Assembly: GCA_946482075.1 (NCBI GenBank) | Contig: CAMLQG010000022.1 | Location: 1-41,647, forward strand | Length of the DNA stretch: 41,647 nucleotides | Origin: an uncultured Erythrobacteraceae bacterium | GTDB taxonomy: Bacteria; Pseudomonadota; Alphaproteobacteria; Sphingomonadales; Sphingomonadaceae | Reading direction: 5' to 3' | Shown here: in pieces, positions 39,577-41,647 of the stretch | How the letters are laid out: each line of letters opens with the position of its first letter | How positions within the stretch are numbered: position 1 is the first letter of the stretch | Position numbers and translations under genes: made by a program | Notes under the pieces: model-generated | What the model was told of the DNA's origin: nothing | Database searches by the model: none | What the model saw: the letters and a program-made list of their open reading frames with translations, nothing else

Positions 39577-41178
39577 ATGCCCATGACCGAAGACCAGTAC
39601 CATGCTCTCGGCTTGCTCCCGCCGCCGGCGCGCGTCGATCCGCCCGCGGGCCCGGCGGATGTCGCGAGCCTGCTCGACCGGCCCCTGCGCGAATGTCCCG
39701 ATGCGCTGGCGCTCGCCGATCCGGCCGCGCGCTATACCTACGCGGAACTCGACGCGGCGATAGCCCGATGGGCAGGAGCGCTCGCGGCGCACGGCGTGAC
39801 GCAGGGCAGGCCGCTTGCCGTATCGCTGCCCAATGGCTGCGACATCGTGATCGCGTTCATGGCCGCGGCTCGGCTGGGCGCGATCTGGGTGGGAGTCAAC
39901 ATGGCGCTGCCGTCCAAGGAGAAGGGTTTCATCATCGGTCATTCGGGCGCGGCGCTCTATCTTTCCGACGCTGCGGACCAGGAGGCGATGGCACCGGCCC
40001 TGGCCGAACTCGATTGCCCGGGGATCGCGGTGGAAAGCCCCGGCTGGCAGCAAGCGCTTGCAGCGGGCGGCCCTGTGCCGCAGGCCACGATCGACCCGTT
40101 CGCGCCGGCCACGATCATGTATACCAGCGGCACCACGGGCCAGCCGAAGGGCGTGGTCCACACGCAGCACAATCTGGTGACGGTGTGTGCCGCGCTGACC
40201 GAAGCCGGCACGATCAAGCCGCAGGCGCGACGCGGCGTGGTCCAGCCGCTCACGATCGCCAACGTCATGACGCTGGGCGCGCTACTGTGCTTCTGGAACG
40301 CGCGGCCTCTGATCACGCGGCCGATGCCCGATATCGTCACGCTGGTGGACTGGTTCCATGACGAGGGGATCGAATCCTGCATCATCGCGCCAACCAGCGT
40401 GTACGACATTCTGGAGAAGGGGCTCAACTTGCCCGCAGGGCTGGAGATCGCCTCGGGCGGCGCGCCGATCCCGTCGCCCATCCGGCGCCGCTTCCTCGCC
40501 CGCTTCGGCTATCCCATCCTCGGCACCTATGGGCTGACCGAAGCGCCGACCATCGTGACCGATACGCGGGGAGAGGAACCGCCGGTGGGATCGAGCGGGA
40601 AGGTCCTGCCGCATATGCGCCTTGCCATCCTCGACAGCGAAGGGCGCGAGCTGCCGGCGGGTGAAGTGGGCGATCTGTGCTTCGGCCCGGTGGCGGAAGG
40701 GACTTGGGCCAATGTCTACACCCCGCCGCTCGGCTATTGGCACGACCGGGAAAAGACTGCCGAACTGCTGGCAGGCGGGCTGGTGCATAGCGGCGATGTC
40801 GGTTCGGTGGATACGGACGGCTGGCTGTTCGTGGCCGATCGCGCATCCGAGCTGATCCTGCGCGGAGGCAACAACATCTATCCCGCCGAGGTCGAGCGCG
40901 TGTTGCAGGAACATTCCGGTATCGTGGCGAGCGCGCTGGTCGGCCAGCCGGACGAGCGGCTGGGCAAGCGCACGGTGATCTTCGTCCATCCGCGCGAAGC
41001 GGATGCGGATCAGGACCGGCTCAAGGCGGAACTTATGGAGCTCTGCCGCGAAGGGCTGGCGCGGTACAAGATGCCCGACGAATGGCGTTTCGTCGGCGGG
41101 TTCGAAAGGAACGCGATGGGCAAGATCGTGCGGCCGAAGCTGCTGGCGCTGCTGTTGGCGGAAGCGGAAGCGCAATAG
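39577..41178 (+). CDS. AMP-forming acyl-CoA synthetase
   Basis: A 533-residue adenylate-forming ligase. The P-loop is IMYTSGTTGQPKGVV, A5 is LGTYGLTEAPT, and A7-A8 are VHSGDVGSVDTDGWLFVADRAS then ILRGGNNIYPAEVE. The C-terminal catalytic Lys lies in RNAMGKIVRPKL. It makes acyl-CoA from a carboxylic acid, ATP and CoA. It belongs to a different branch from the ligase at 21990, so the two probably activate different acids. GGGGGAG precedes ATG 39577; a second ATG at 39583 is possible. It is convergent with a LysR gene, and the two stop codons lie within a 10-bp GC palindrome. Confidence 0.92.
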   Translation: MPMTEDQYHALGLLPPPARVDPPAGPADVASLLDRPLRECPDALALADPAARYTYAELDAAIARWAGALAAHGVTQGRPLAVSLPNGCDIVIAFMAAARLGAIWVGVNMALPSKEKGFIIGHSGAALYLSDAADQEAMAPALAELDCPGIAVESPGWQQALAAGGPVPQATIDPFAPATIMYTSGTTGQPKGVVHTQHNLVTVCAALTEAGTIKPQARRGVVQPLTIANVMTLGALLCFWNARPLITRPMPDIVTLVDWFHDEGIESCIIAPTSVYDILEKGLNLPAGLEIASGGAPIPSPIRRRFLARFGYPILGTYGLTEAPTIVTDTRGEEPPVGSSGKVLPHMRLAILDSEGRELPAGEVGDLCFGPVAEGTWANVYTPPLGYWHDREKTAELLAGGLVHSGDVGSVDTDGWLFVADRASELILRGGNNIYPAEVERVLQEHSGIVASALVGQPDERLGKRTVIFVHPREADADQDRLKAELMELCREGLARYKMPDEWRFVGGFERNAMGKIVRPKLLALLLAEAEAQ

Positions 41179-41187
41179 GCGGGCCCG

Positions 41188-41647
41188 CTATTCCGTCGCC
41201 ATCGTGGCGCGGCCTTCCTCGATCAGCCATTCGCGGAAAATTCGCACTGCCTTGCTTTCGTCGCCGCGCGGACCGTTGACATAGCCGCCGCCCGGCAGTC
41301 GGCAGCTCAGGCCGAACGGGGCGACCAGGCCGATCTCGCGGAATTCCTGCATCATCGCCTTCGATCCCATGGCCAGACCTAGCCCGCGATCGGCAGCTTT
41401 CAGCATCAGCTCGTAATTGTCGACACTGAAAGCGAAATTGCAGTCCTTCGGATCCACGCCCGCGCGTTTCAGCCAGCGGTGCCAGCCGCCCACCGAATTG
41501 CGCACGTCGACCAAGGGCGCCTTCACGATGCTGGCCGGATCGGACAGCGCGAACTCCTCGATCAGGTCGGGCTTGCAGACGGGCACCAACTGCCAGTTGA
41601 ACAGCCTGATCTCGTCGCGCGGCGGACGCTTGAAATGGCTCAGCAGC
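41188..41647 (-). CDS. LysR-family regulator, C-terminal part (cut by window edge)
   Basis: The reading frame is open to the right edge, so the N-terminal HTH lies outside the window. The visible ~152 residues read through LFNWQLVPVCKPDLIEEFAL and WHRWLKRAGVD, FSVDNYELMLKAADRGLGLAMGS to VRIFREWLIEEGRA. This is the effector-binding domain of the GcvA-like LysR group, including the typical GLGLA segment and terminal FREWL. It is convergent with the acyl-CoA synthetase gene. Its targets cannot be told from this fragment. Confidence 0.85.
   Translation of the reverse strand, partial: LLSHFKRPPRDEIRLFNWQLVPVCKPDLIEEFALSDPASIVKAPLVDVRNSVGGWHRWLKRAGVDPKDCNFAFSVDNYELMLKAADRGLGLAMGSKAMMQEFREIGLVAPFGLSCRLPGGGYVNGPRGDESKAVRIFREWLIEEGRATMATE

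Noticed and set aside
39396..39584. N-terminal extension of the SDR at 38610
   Set aside because: It translates the REP-like repeat and has no SDR similarity; the usual start just before the VALITG strand is at 39395.
41179..41188. GCGGGCCCGC palindrome as a terminator between the ligase and LysR genes
   Set aside because: It has no loop and overlaps stop codons; a stable hairpin is unlikely.
1..41647. CRISPR arrays, insertion sequences, rRNA or tRNA genes
   Set aside because: No regularly spaced repeats, transposase motifs or RNA-gene signatures were recognised anywhere in the window.

Overview
The window is a GC-rich stretch of what looks like a sphingomonad (Alphaproteobacteria, Sphingomonadales) chromosome. 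This is inferred from the large TonB-dependent receptor, the dense set of catabolic flavoenzymes and acyl-CoA enzymes, and the intergenic palindromic repeats of the 'CGTCATCCCAGC...GCTGGGAT' type. No rRNA, tRNA, transposase or CRISPR array was seen.

Layout. 95-2534 (+): a DUF7064-like protein and an APH-fold phosphotransferase. 2538-4597 (-): a small secreted protein, an acylphosphatase and an MFS transporter, followed by a ~245-bp imperfect palindromic element. 4940-13167 (-): aldehyde dehydrogenase, F420-type luciferase-like oxidoreductase, HSL-type esterase, Baeyer-Villiger monooxygenase, cytochrome P450 and a 3-ketosteroid-Delta1-dehydrogenase-like flavoprotein. These are read in the opposite order. 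13343-15680 (+): a Delta4-(5alpha)-ketosteroid-dehydrogenase-like flavoprotein and a VOC protein. 15732-18173 (-): a TonB-dependent receptor, divergent from a TetR regulator. 19060-20500 (-): an arsR-arsC-aquaporin arsenic operon sitting inside the catabolic locus. 20548-20631: a truncated SDR remnant. 20674-23615 (-): a second P450 paralogue and an acyl-CoA ligase, divergent from an MmyB-type regulator. 24912-26513 (-): a GMC oxidoreductase. 26604-35490 (+): a nine-gene run of MBL hydrolase, second Delta4-KSTD-like flavoprotein, luciferase-like monooxygenase, double-hotdog dehydratase, CaiB-type CoA transferase, thiolase-fold aldolase-like protein, DUF35 protein and two small hotdog proteins. 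35552-41178: LysR regulator, luciferase-like monooxygenase, two SDRs and a second acyl-CoA ligase. A LysR gene runs off the right edge.

How it may work (inference). The gene set fits uptake and oxidative breakdown of a hydrophobic polycyclic or steroid-like compound. The receptor imports it. P450s, BVMO, luciferase-like enzymes and KSTD-type flavoproteins oxidise the rings or ketones. An esterase and ALDH process Baeyer-Villiger products. Ligases or the CoA transferase activate acids, MaoC hydratases hydrate the enoyl-CoA, and a thiolase-like protein lacking the catalytic Cys together with its DUF35 partner may shorten the side chain by retro-aldol cleavage, as Ltp2-ChsH2(DUF35) does. No acyl-CoA dehydrogenase, ferredoxin or ring-cleavage dioxygenase was recognised, so the pathway must be completed elsewhere.

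The main regulatory observation is a 16-bp dyad, ATGAAC-N4-RRTCAT, often followed by AAWTT. It recurs just upstream of the P450, ligase, BVMO and KSTD operons, with weaker copies near other genes, and suggests a shared regulon.
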